Source: Acidobacteriota bacterium
GTDB lineage: Bacteria; Acidobacteriota; Terriglobia; Acidiferrales; UBA7541
Reading direction: 5' to 3'
DNA: 6,438 bases
NCBI GenBank assembly: GCA_003224195.1
Contig: QHYP01000277.1
Location: forward strand, 1 to 6,438
How positions within the stretch are numbered: the stretch's first letter is position 1; each line of letters starts with the position of its first letter. A model generated the notes under the pieces. It was not told the origin of the DNA, searched no databases, and worked only from the letters and a program-made list of their open reading frames with translations. The position numbers and the translations under genes are program-made. Positions 1 to 5,194 of the stretch are shown in pieces.

Positions 1-503
1 TGCTGCACCATCCACGCATTGGCGGGCTTTTTCACCAGCATGTCCCCGATCGGCCCAAACGCCGGCTTTTCCTCGCCGCGGTCGGCTTCTTTCTCACCTT
101 TGCGGTCGCGCGCTCCTTAGCCTACGCCGCCTCCCGCAACTTCGGCCCGTTTCACTACGTTTACATTCGCGGGACGCATATCCATCACTTGGTCTGGGGG
201 ATTCTCCTTCTGCTTGCCGTGGGATTTGCTTGGTTGATCGAGGTGGGCACGGGAACCGCGTCGTCGTCTCTCCTGGCCAGCCGTTTGATGTCCTTGCTCT
301 ATGGTGTCGGCGCCGCCCTGACGCTGGACGAGTTCGCGCTCTGGCTGAATCTCGACGAAGATGTGTATTGGACTCGCGAAGGCCGCGCCAGCCTGGACGC
401 CGTGCTCCTTTTCGGCGCTGCCCTCGTAATCGGCATCTGGGGACGCGCCTTCCTCAAGGCCCTCAGCCGCGAGCTTTTCCGCCTCCGCCGCAAAAACGAT
501 TAA
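1..503 (+). CDS. Small integral membrane protein, 5'-truncated by window edge
   Basis: An open frame runs from the window edge (first whole codon at base 3) to TAA at 501-503, giving at least 166 residues with the start outside the window. Four hydrophobic segments are visible: around RLFLAAVGFFLTFAVA, around HLVWGILLLLAVGFAW, around SLLYGVGAALTLDEFALWL and around LDAVLLFGAALVIGIWG. The second is preceded by a histidine cluster (THIHHLVWG), and the third runs into an acidic/aromatic stretch (LDEFALWLNLDEDVYW). These polar motifs beside helices look conserved rather than random, and I recall similar uncharacterised membrane proteins in several bacterial phyla. The tail is basic (RELFRLRRKND), which suggests a cytoplasmic C-terminus. 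No enzymatic family can be assigned. A GTG or TTG inside the frame could be taken as the start, but the upstream in-frame sequence is clearly coding, so the gene extends beyond the edge. Confidence 0.75.
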   Translation, partial: LHHPRIGGLFHQHVPDRPKRRLFLAAVGFFLTFAVARSLAYAASRNFGPFHYVYIRGTHIHHLVWGILLLLAVGFAWLIEVGTGTASSSLLASRLMSLLYGVGAALTLDEFALWLNLDEDVYWTREGRASLDAVLLFGAALVIGIWGRAFLKALSRELFRLRRKND

Positions 504-647
504 CCGCCCCATGTAGCTGAGGCCGGAGCTTGTCCCGACCTGGTCGGGAGGCCTGAGGCTCTTGAAGAACCTCCTCGCCCGCCCTACGCTCCGATTTCGC
601 TCAACTCGCTCCGAGCGCCCGATACCTGCCCGCCGCAGGCGGGCCTG
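504..647. repeat. Gene-free hairpin-rich segment, probable dispersed intergenic repeat
   Basis: No convincing coding frame is present here. The segment holds a perfect odd palindrome TCCCGACCTGGTCGGGA at 533-549 (8-bp arms), starting 29 bp after the membrane-protein stop, and a second perfect hairpin at 628-644 (GCCCGCC, loop GCA, GGCGGGC). Bases 581-607 recur with one mismatch at 5051-5077. The right edge coincides with the point where the aldehyde dehydrogenase remnant stops (648). I infer a member of an intergenic repeat family; exact ends cannot be set from two divergent copies. The 533-549 hairpin could also end transcription of the upstream gene, but no T-run follows it. Confidence 0.5.
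581..607 (+). repeat. Dispersed repeat core, copy 1
   Basis: This 27-bp stretch (beginning GCCCTACG, ending TTTCGCTCAACTC) matches 5051-5077 at 26 of 27 positions, the difference being G versus A at position 8. It continues into GCTCCGAGCG. A partial inverted copy of its 3' half, 13 of 14 positions against 599-612, lies at 5115-5128. Both copies are in non-coding DNA, which supports a mobile or dispersed repeat rather than a shared coding motif. Confidence 0.6.
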
Positions 648-915
648 CCACGCGCATTTTGCCGCTTCATCGACGGCGGACCGGAAGGTCTTGCCCATCT
701 CCGTCGTCATCGTGCGCGCAAGGGTTTCTTTTTCGCCGTCCAAAATCGCGGCAGCCTTCAGCATCATCTGCGCGCGCGCGGTAAAGGGCACATTCCGGTA
801 GCTTGAAAATGCGTCCGCCGCTTTTTGAAGTTTCACCTCCAACTGGGCATCAGACAGCGCTTCAAAACGACTTGATCAACTGCCCGGTCGCGGGATTGAC
901 CGTTGCGATAGCCAT
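648..915 (-). pseudogene. N-terminal remnant of succinate-semialdehyde/aldehyde dehydrogenase
   Basis: On the minus strand ATG at 915-913 opens MAIATVNPATGQLIKSF, then meets TGA at 864-862. Removing one base from the four-base A run at 864-867 (T run on the coding strand) restores the frame as EALSDAQLEVKLQKAADAF, continuing through AQMMLKAAAILDGEKETLA and MTTEMGKTFRSAVDEAAKCAW. This is the characteristic start of short NAD(P)-dependent succinate-semialdehyde dehydrogenases of the GabD type, normally about 450-460 residues. Only about 89 residues remain. Homology ends at 648, at the edge of a hairpin-rich repeat-like segment, so the cofactor-binding core and the catalytic Cys and Glu are absent. 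A good ribosome site (GGAGGGGG, 923-930) remains 7 nt before the ATG. The gene is dead by both frameshift and truncation. The long open frame covering it (842 down to 117) is mostly non-homologous sequence. Confidence 0.85.
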
Positions 916-1162
916 TTCTGTTCCCCCTCCGAAAAGCTTCGGTGCCATCCTAATCTTCAATCTTATGGAATCGGAAGTCTGTGAGGGTGAGAAAGAGAAG
1001 ACAATCATCGAAGGGCGGTGGGGGAGGGGCAGGAGGAGGTGTGTTTGGAAAGATTGGCAACTTTTTGAGGGTGGCGGCGTCGAACTTATTGCAAAGAAAT
1101 GCGTAACTGGAATGGGGATAACGAACGAGTGATAACACAGCCATCGCAAGATTGGGAAAGAA

Positions 1163-1193
1163 CGGGTCTAAAGACCCGCCATTACGATGGCGG
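1163..1193 (+). repeat. Two overlapping perfect hairpins upstream of the permease
   Basis: The first hairpin is CGGGTC-TAAA-GACCCG (1163-1178, extendable by one pair). The second is CCGCCAT-TACG-ATGGCGG (1176-1193). They share bases 1176-1178, so the full-length stems exclude one another. They end about 20 bp before the permease ribosome site. The sequence resembles an intergenic repeat I associate with acidobacterial genomes; that association is from memory and untested here. It could be a structured leader or simply a dispersed repeat. Confidence 0.45.
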
Positions 1194-1213
1194 ACGAACC
1201 TGATACGGGGAAA

Positions 1214-1221
1214 GAGGGGAG
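1214..1221 (+). promoter_or_regulatory. Ribosome binding site deciding the permease start
   Basis: GAGGGGAG at 1214-1221 lies 6 nt before ATG 1228 but directly abuts ATG 1222. The spacing favours 1228 as the true start, which gives MGTLGQDLRYALRNL, a typical opening for this permease family. Confidence 0.6.
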
Positions 1222-1227
1222 ATGCTC

Positions 1228-3672
1228 ATGGGAACGCTGGGGCAGGATCTGCGGTATGCGCTGAGGAACCTGGGAAAGACGCCCGGATTTGCCATAGTGG
1301 CCATGATTACGTTGGCGCTGGGAATTGGGGCGTCCACGGCAATTTTCAGCGTGATCGACAACATCTTGATGGAGCCGTTTCCGTACCCGGATGCGCAGCG
1401 GTTCATGTCCGTGCTAATCCATGACACGGAAAGGAGCGAGCCGGGTGGGCGGGCAGCGTTCAGCGGACCGGAGTTTCTGGATTATGTGCAGCAGAATCAT
1501 GTATTTGACCGGGCGATTGCGAACGACAGGGTGGATGTGTTGTACCGATCAGGAGAAGGGACGGAGCGCTTCGACGGGAATTATGTGACGCCGGGAACGT
1601 TTGAGTTTCTGGGGATGCCGGCGCTGCTGGGACGGGTGATGCAGCCGGCGGATTACGAACCGGGAGCGCCGCCGGTTTTCGTGCTGCGATACAAGACGTG
1701 GGTTAAGCATTTTGGCGCTGACCCGCAAATTGTGAACAAGACGTTTGTGTTGAACCGGACCGCGCGGACGCTAATCGGGATCATGCCCCCGCGGTTTGGC
1801 TGGGGCGACGCGGATATGTGGATCCCGGCGAAGCCGAGCAAGGCGGTGACAAATAGTGCTTATGCTGGGGCGTTCCCGCAGTTCTGGTTCCTGCTAGGGC
1901 ATTTGAAGCCGGGAGTTTCCATGAAGGAAGCGGAATCGGACCTCACGGTGGTGGCCCAGCGGCTGGCGACTGTGTACCCGAAGGACTACCCGAAACACTT
2001 TTCGGTGCAGATCGAGTCGCTGACGAACTTGGTCGTGGGGAGGTTTCGAACGACGCTATTTATCGTGCTGGCGGCGGTGGGATTGTTGCTGTTAATCGGG
2101 TGCGGAAACGTGGCGAATCTGCTGCTGGCAAGAGCGACGACGCGGGAAAAGGAGTTTGCCATCCGGTCGGCGCTGGGGGCGAACCGATGGAGATTGATCC
2201 GGCAGCTTCTGGTGGAGAGCATGATGCTGGCGATAGGAGGAGCCGCGGTGGGGACGCTGCTGGCCTGGGGAGGGCTGAAGTTTCTGGTGGCGTTGATGCC
2301 CCAGGAGATTATCCCCGCGGAAGCGGTGATAAGGCTGAATACGCCGGTGCTGGTGTTCACGCTGTGCGTAGCGGTGCTGACGGCGCTGGTGTTCGGGCTG
2401 GTGCCGGCGCTGAAGGCGGCGCGGAAGGATTTGAATGAGCCGTTGCGGGACAGCGGCAAGGGGGTTAGCGGGGGATTCCGGCACGGAAGGCTGCGCGATG
2501 CCGTCGTGGTGCTGGAGGTGGGGCTTTCGCTGACGCTGCTGGTGGCCGCGGGACTGCTGATGCGAAGTTTTGTCGCGTTGCGGGAAGTGCACCTGGGATT
2601 GCAACCGGATCACATTTTCGTGGCCAGGATTCCGCTGCCGCCGGAGCGGTATAAAACGGCCGACCAGATGGCAGGCTTCTACCGGCCGCTGCTGCAGCGG
2701 CTGAAAGCGCTGCCGGGTGTGTTGGAAGCTACCGAGACGAGCACCCTGCCGCCATATGGAGGGATTCCGAGCGACATTGAGATTCCGGGCAAAACACACG
2801 CGGAGAAATGGAACGCGCTGTTCCAACTGTGCAGCGAGGGATATTTTCCAGTGCTGAAGATTCAGTTCGTGGACGGGAGGGCGTTCACCGAAGCGGAAGT
2901 GAACGGAGCGCGGAAGCTGGCGGTGGTGAACCAGACGTTTGTGAAGAAATATTTGGGAAACGAGAATCCCATCGGGAAGCAGGTACGAATTGCGCGGTTG
3001 ACGGAATTTGATGACCCGGTGAAGGAGCCGATGTTTGAAATCATCGGATTGGTGGCGGACGCGAAAAACCACGGCCTGCAAGATCCGATCGAGCCGGAGC
3101 TCTGGGTGCCGTACACGGTGACGGGATCGGCATTCCGAGGAATTCTGGTGCGGACGGCGCAAGAACCGATGACGATGATGAACGCCGTGCGTCATGAAAT
3201 CTGGGCGACAGACGCGAACGTGGCGTTGACGCTCACCGGGACGCTCGAAGGATACATCAGCCAGTTTTCCTACGCGGGACCGCGATTTGGGTTTTTGCTG
3301 ATGACGATCTTTGGCGCGATTGGGCTCGTTCTGGTAACGATTGGGGTTTACAGCGTGCTGGCGTACACGACGACACGCAGAACGCAAGAGATCGGAATAC
3401 GCATGGCGCTCGGGGCGAAAAGCTCCGATGTCTTGGGCATGGTGATTCGAATGGGGCTGCGGCTGGTGGGAATCGGCGTGGGGCTTGGGCGGATTGCAAG
3501 CGTGGCAATGGGGCGAGTGATTGCGACGCAGCTGTGGGGGGTGTCGGCGTACGATCCGTGGACGCTCACGTGTGTCCCGGCCGTGCTCCTAATTACCGGT
3601 CTGCTGGCCTGCTGGCTTCCTGCGCGGCGCGCCGCGAACGTGGATCCATTGGTTGCGCTGCGGTATGAGTAG
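1228..3672 (+). CDS. ADOP-type ABC permease (FtsX/MacB-like, duplicated)
   Basis: This 814-residue inner-membrane protein matches the acidobacterial duplicated orphan permease architecture, two MacB/FtsX permease units fused in one chain (family length about 800-890). A first helix (about 19-43) contains LALGIGASTAIFSVIDNIL. A periplasmic MacB_PCD-like domain follows (about 45-270), then helices near 275-300, 331-355 and 372-395. A second unit has a helix near 423-447, a periplasmic domain (about 450-680) and helices near 688-713, 743-763 and 779-798. The cytoplasmic coupling motif appears twice: EFAIRSALGA (about 309-318) and EIGIRMALGA (about 721-730). The C-terminus PARRAANVDPLVALRYE is typical. 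Such permeases are thought to work in macrolide, peptide or lipoprotein export with a separate MacB-like ATPase; none is encoded here, and no PadR regulator is adjacent. The substrate is unknown. The frame is intact, and the stop lies 17 bp from the convergent molybdenum hydroxylase remnant. Confidence 0.93.
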   Translation: MGTLGQDLRYALRNLGKTPGFAIVAMITLALGIGASTAIFSVIDNILMEPFPYPDAQRFMSVLIHDTERSEPGGRAAFSGPEFLDYVQQNHVFDRAIANDRVDVLYRSGEGTERFDGNYVTPGTFEFLGMPALLGRVMQPADYEPGAPPVFVLRYKTWVKHFGADPQIVNKTFVLNRTARTLIGIMPPRFGWGDADMWIPAKPSKAVTNSAYAGAFPQFWFLLGHLKPGVSMKEAESDLTVVAQRLATVYPKDYPKHFSVQIESLTNLVVGRFRTTLFIVLAAVGLLLLIGCGNVANLLLARATTREKEFAIRSALGANRWRLIRQLLVESMMLAIGGAAVGTLLAWGGLKFLVALMPQEIIPAEAVIRLNTPVLVFTLCVAVLTALVFGLVPALKAARKDLNEPLRDSGKGVSGGFRHGRLRDAVVVLEVGLSLTLLVAAGLLMRSFVALREVHLGLQPDHIFVARIPLPPERYKTADQMAGFYRPLLQRLKALPGVLEATETSTLPPYGGIPSDIEIPGKTHAEKWNALFQLCSEGYFPVLKIQFVDGRAFTEAEVNGARKLAVVNQTFVKKYLGNENPIGKQVRIARLTEFDDPVKEPMFEIIGLVADAKNHGLQDPIEPELWVPYTVTGSAFRGILVRTAQEPMTMMNAVRHEIWATDANVALTLTGTLEGYISQFSYAGPRFGFLLMTIFGAIGLVLVTIGVYSVLAYTTTRRTQEIGIRMALGAKSSDVLGMVIRMGLRLVGIGVGLGRIASVAMGRVIATQLWGVSAYDPWTLTCVPAVLLITGLLACWLPARRAANVDPLVALRYE

Positions 3673-3679
3673 AGGCTAG

Positions 3680-3699
3680 TTGGGCGGCGCTACGCCCAA
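3680..3699. terminator. Hairpin just after the permease stop
   Basis: TTGGGCG (3680-3686), six-base loop, CGCCCAA (3693-3699) form a perfect 7-bp stem starting 8 nt after the permease stop. There is no T-run on either side, so intrinsic termination is doubtful. The stem overlaps the original stop of the convergent molybdenum hydroxylase remnant, whose TAG falls in the loop (3690-3692). Confidence 0.35.
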
Positions 3700-3979
3700 G
3701 AGAAGCCGTGTTTCGAGAGCGGAAGGAGCGGATGCGCTTCCCGGTGACGACAAAGATGGGGTTGCAGACAGCAGGCACGACCGGCGGCAGCGCGGGCTCG
3801 CCCAGACTGGTGGGTGAGTTGTCCGTTTTGAGGAAATGGACTTCGATTTTCGGGGACACCCGATTCATGCGGACCGGCGGATATTCGTGGAAGATGCTCT
3901 GGACGGCCCGGCCGCCATCAATGGTGATCCAATGCAGGGACGCCCTGGCAAAGTTGAAAGCGGAATTGGCCAATTGGAG
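3690..3979 (-). pseudogene. C-terminal remnant of isoquinoline 1-oxidoreductase beta subunit (molybdopterin-binding)
   Basis: The minus strand encodes recognisable C-terminal sequence of the xanthine dehydrogenase-family large subunit: ITIDGGRAVQSIFHEYPPVR, then PKIEVHFLKTDN, LGEPALPPVVPAVCN and TGKRIRS. In intact proteins the GxGE motif here carries the catalytic glutamate next to the molybdenum site; it now reads SLGE. After RIRS one base is missing near 3723-3724. Restoring it yields leucine followed by PLSKHGFSWA and TAG at 3692-3690, a plausible native C-terminus. Homology fades before about 3979, leaving roughly 95 residues of a protein normally about 700-750 long, and no start or ribosome site is apparent. 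The partner small iron-sulfur subunit is not in the window. The remnant is convergent with the permease and non-functional. An in-frame open stretch runs on in both directions but is not homologous outside these limits. Confidence 0.78.
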
Positions 3980-4022
3980 CAGGCGGGTCGAACACCCTTT
4001 GTGAGCGAGCACGATTCGGGTG

Positions 4023-4056
4023 CCGCACCCCTTTCCCGTTTTCGGAAAGGGTGCGG
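4023..4056 (+). terminator. Strong stem-loop, terminator-like
   Basis: The left arm at 4023-4036 (CCGCACCC, C bulge, TTTCC) pairs with the right arm at 4044-4056 (GGAAAGGGTGCGG) around a 7-nt loop. This gives 13 pairs with one bulged C. GTTTTGTCCTT follows on the plus strand, a weak T-tract, so a plus-strand terminator is possible. No gene ends immediately upstream; the permease stop is about 350 bp away. It may terminate read-through before higBA, or be an intergenic repeat. Confidence 0.5.
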
Positions 4057-4192
4057 GTTTTGTCCTTCCCTCCGGTAGACGGCGCTCTGGAGCGCAGCAA
4101 GTTCTTCGAGGACTCTTCCGCACCCCGTTCCTATCAGTCATCGGCAACCGTCTTCAAATTGGTTCTCCGTATCCGCGAAGGCTCGCCATCTC
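4057..4192. other. Intergenic stretch before higBA
   Basis: I see no gene here. A short perfect inverted repeat GCGCTC-TG-GAGCGC occupies 4082-4095. An 11-base string AGGCTCGCCAT at 4179-4189 recurs at 4549-4559 across the higA ribosome site and start; at this site no open frame follows, so it is probably chance or a scar. Confidence 0.4.
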
Positions 4193-4234
4193 ATTACGCT
4201 TGACGTAACGCGTAATTCCTGTTACTTCTAGCTA
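4193..4234 (+). promoter_or_regulatory. Candidate higBA promoter and operator
   Basis: A perfect 7-bp inverted repeat, ATTACGC (4193-4199) and GCGTAAT (4210-4216), encloses TTGACGTAAC. TTGACG (4200-4205) is a good -35 match. GTAAC (4205-4209) and GTTAC (4221-4225) form a second inverted pair. A -10 is weak (TTACTT or TACTTC, about 4222-4228). HigA-type antitoxins repress their own operon by binding palindromes, so these sites are good candidates. If the -10 is right, the transcript would begin close to GTG 4235, consistent with the lack of a ribosome site there. Confidence 0.45.
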
Positions 4235-4547
4235 GTGATCGTCAGCTATCGGGACAAGCGGACCAGAGACTTCGCCGCCGGGAAACGGGTCAAGGCATTC
4301 TCTGGGTTTGAACGTTCCGCGCGCCTGAAGCTCGACCGTCTGGAGTCTGCTACGGCACTGAAAGACCTTGCCGCATTGCCCGGCAATCGTTTTGAGGCGC
4401 TGATGGGCGACCGCAAGGGCCAGTACAGCATCCGCATTAACGATCAATTGAAAGTTATGACCGCGAAGCGGTCAATGGCGGATTTGCTTCGAGTGGCCGG
4501 ACCGATCGCCGGGGCCATCAAACGTTGAGATTGTTGACTATCACTAG
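4235..4547 (+). pseudogene. higB: HigB toxin (RelE/ParE fold), frame interrupted by a 28-bp insertion
   Basis: GTG 4235 opens a typical HigB mRNA-interferase start (MIVSYRDKRTRDFAAGKRVK), continuing through LPGNRFEALMGDRKGQYSIRINDQ to residue 71 (CAA, 4445-4447). HigB proteins then read W-R-I-C-F and end in an EIVDYH-like motif. That sequence exists here, starting at TGG 4476 and ending VEIVDYH-TAG at 4545-4547, but in the +1 frame, 28 bp further on. As read, the protein departs from the family after Q71 and stops at 4526-4528 with 97 residues, lacking the C-terminal DYH. In Proteus HigB the Asp-Tyr-His at the C-terminus is required for ribosome-dependent mRNA cleavage. Removing 28 bp restores 94 residues, normal for the family. 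Downstream higA is intact, and its ribosome site overlaps the restored higB stop. No ribosome site precedes the GTG. Most likely an inactivated toxin; recoding cannot be excluded. Confidence 0.85.
4448..4475 (+). repeat. 28-bp hairpin-bearing insertion within higB
   Basis: This segment separates the two halves of HigB. It is bounded by the direct repeat TCAA (4444-4447 and 4472-4475); its own ends are TTGA and TCAA, which are inverted copies of each other. It contains a perfect hairpin, TGACCGC (4458-4464), loop GAA, GCGGTCA (4468-4474). Its length is not a multiple of three, so it shifts the frame. The shape fits a tiny transposon-type scar or palindromic element with a 4-bp target duplication. 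The exact phase of the insertion is ambiguous within the repeat. Confidence 0.75.
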
Positions 4548-4551
4548 GAGG
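4546..4551 (+). promoter_or_regulatory. higA ribosome binding site overlapping the higB stop
   Basis: AGGAGG at 4546-4551 sits 6 nt before ATG 4558 and overlaps the TAG (4545-4547) that would end intact HigB. In the intact operon, terminating toxin ribosomes could feed antitoxin initiation. In the interrupted frame, ribosomes stop at 4528, about 20 nt earlier. Confidence 0.7.
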
Positions 4552-4557
4552 CTCGCC

Positions 4558-4860
4558 ATGGCAGTCACTGCTATCCATCCGGGTGAACACCTGGCCGAAG
4601 AACTGAAAGCGCTCGATATGAGCGCGGCCGAACTGGCGCGCAAGATCGACGTGCCGACGAATCGCGTCACGCAAATCCTGCATCGTACGCGCGCCGTTAC
4701 GGGCGATACCGCTCTGCGCCTCGGCCATTTCTTTGGCACGAGCGCGCAGTTTTGGCTCAATCTACAGAGTCTCTATGACCTGCGGCTCGCCCAGCAAAAA
4801 GCTGGGAAATCCATCAAGGGGCTTCCCAGGCTGAAACGCCGCGAGCCTGTCCACGCATAA
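4558..4860 (+). CDS. higA: HigA-family antitoxin (XRE helix-turn-helix)
   Basis: This complete 100-residue protein closely matches HigA antitoxins: MAVTAIHPGEHLAEELKAL, then a helix-turn-helix (MSAAELARKIDVPTNRVTQI, about residues 21-40), followed by TGDTALRLGHFFGTSAQFWL and NLQSLYDLRLAQQKAGK. HigA binds and neutralises HigB and represses the operon through its HTH. The ATG at 4558 is chosen for the AGGAGG 6 nt upstream and the HPGE-type family start; an in-frame TTG at 4525 would add 11 unlike residues. The gene follows higB in the usual toxin-first order. Because the toxin frame is broken, this antitoxin may now be solitary: free to act as a repressor, or to neutralise a related HigB elsewhere. 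Confidence 0.93.
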   Translation: MAVTAIHPGEHLAEELKALDMSAAELARKIDVPTNRVTQILHRTRAVTGDTALRLGHFFGTSAQFWLNLQSLYDLRLAQQKAGKSIKGLPRLKRREPVHA

Positions 4861-4870
4861 GAGGCTTTAC

Positions 4871-4969
4871 ATGACTGAATCCGGGAAACCTGGACCTCGG
4901 CGTGAGGCCTCGATCCCATTTACTAATATAGTTGGATGCTCTGCGCTCGCTGCCGCCACCACCCTCTGA
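4871..4969 (+). CDS. Doubtful very short ORF after higA (32 aa)
   Basis: ATG 4871 lies 10 nt after the higA stop, with GAGG about 6 nt upstream. It encodes MTESGKPGPRREASIPFTNI followed by 12 further residues to TGA at 4967-4969. I recognise no family. It could be the 5' stub of a third operon gene cut by the repeat-bearing DNA that follows, or a chance frame. Confidence 0.2.
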   Translation: MTESGKPGPRREASIPFTNIVGCSALAAATTL

Positions 4970-5194
4970 TTTCAAGCCGGTGCCCGCCTGCGCGAAAGGC
5001 AGGCTTCCGATGCCTGACCCGCAACCCTACTCAGTGCCCACGAGCCGCCTGCCCTACACTCCGATTTCGCTCAACTCAATCCGCCCGCCACCGCCCGCCC
5101 GGACTCGCCCGGTTGGAGCGAGTTCAGCAATCCGTGGTCCGCCGATTGCGTTCGTGCAAGTTCGCCCGTCACGCAGACGGCACCAAACGCAACC
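4931..5194. repeat. Gene-free repeat-bearing segment, second copy region
   Basis: This C-rich intergenic DNA holds the second copy of the dispersed repeat core (5051-5077), a partial inverted copy of its end (5115-5128), and an imperfect hairpin near 4988-5006 (GCCTG and CAGGC arms). Frames reading through it are proline/arginine-rich low-complexity translations with no family features. It follows the higBA operon and the end of the convergent XRE gene, so transcription from both sides meets here. No clear intrinsic terminator was seen. Confidence 0.45.
5051..5077 (+). repeat. Dispersed repeat core, copy 2
   Basis: It matches 581-607 at 26 of 27 positions in the same orientation. Past the 3' end the two copies diverge (AATCCGCC here versus GCTCCGAG in copy 1). 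The inverted partial copy at 5115-5128 could pair with the end of this copy as an imperfect long hairpin (11 of 14 positions). Confidence 0.6.

Larger units (their letters stand above)
916..1221. other. Intergenic region between ALDH remnant and ADOP permease
   Basis: No gene is supported in these 306 bp. The left end holds the ribosome site of the minus-strand dehydrogenase remnant. The middle (about 1005-1080) is purine-rich on the plus strand, with many G runs. The right end holds two overlapping hairpins (1163-1193) and the permease ribosome site. Frames reading through it in either direction have no recognisable protein features. No convincing -35/-10 pair was found for the permease. Confidence 0.6.

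Noticed and set aside
117..842. 241-codon minus-strand open frame
   Set aside because: Only its first part (842 to 648) is homologous, as the frameshifted dehydrogenase remnant; the rest runs antisense through repeat DNA and the membrane-protein gene.
1222..1227. ATG 1222 as permease start
   Set aside because: The ribosome site directly abuts this ATG; ATG 1228 has proper spacing and a family-typical N-terminus.
2092..3387. 431-codon minus-strand open frame inside the permease
   Set aside because: It is antisense to a clear family member, is rich in Arg/His/Gln as expected of the complement of GC-rich coding DNA, and shows no family motifs.
3593..4147. 184-codon minus-strand open frame as an intact gene
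   Set aside because: Only its middle resembles the molybdopterin subunit; it runs through the family's expected stop in a shifted frame into permease antisense, so it is a remnant.
4525..4557. Upstream TTG start for higA
   Set aside because: The AGGAGG 6 nt before ATG 4558 and the HPGE-type family start fix the start at 4558; the upstream codons overlap the higB 3' end.
4179..4559. 11-base direct repeat AGGCTCGCCAT at 4179-4189 and 4549-4559
   Set aside because: It is short, and no open frame or ribosome site makes sense at the first copy; chance or a scar cannot be told apart.
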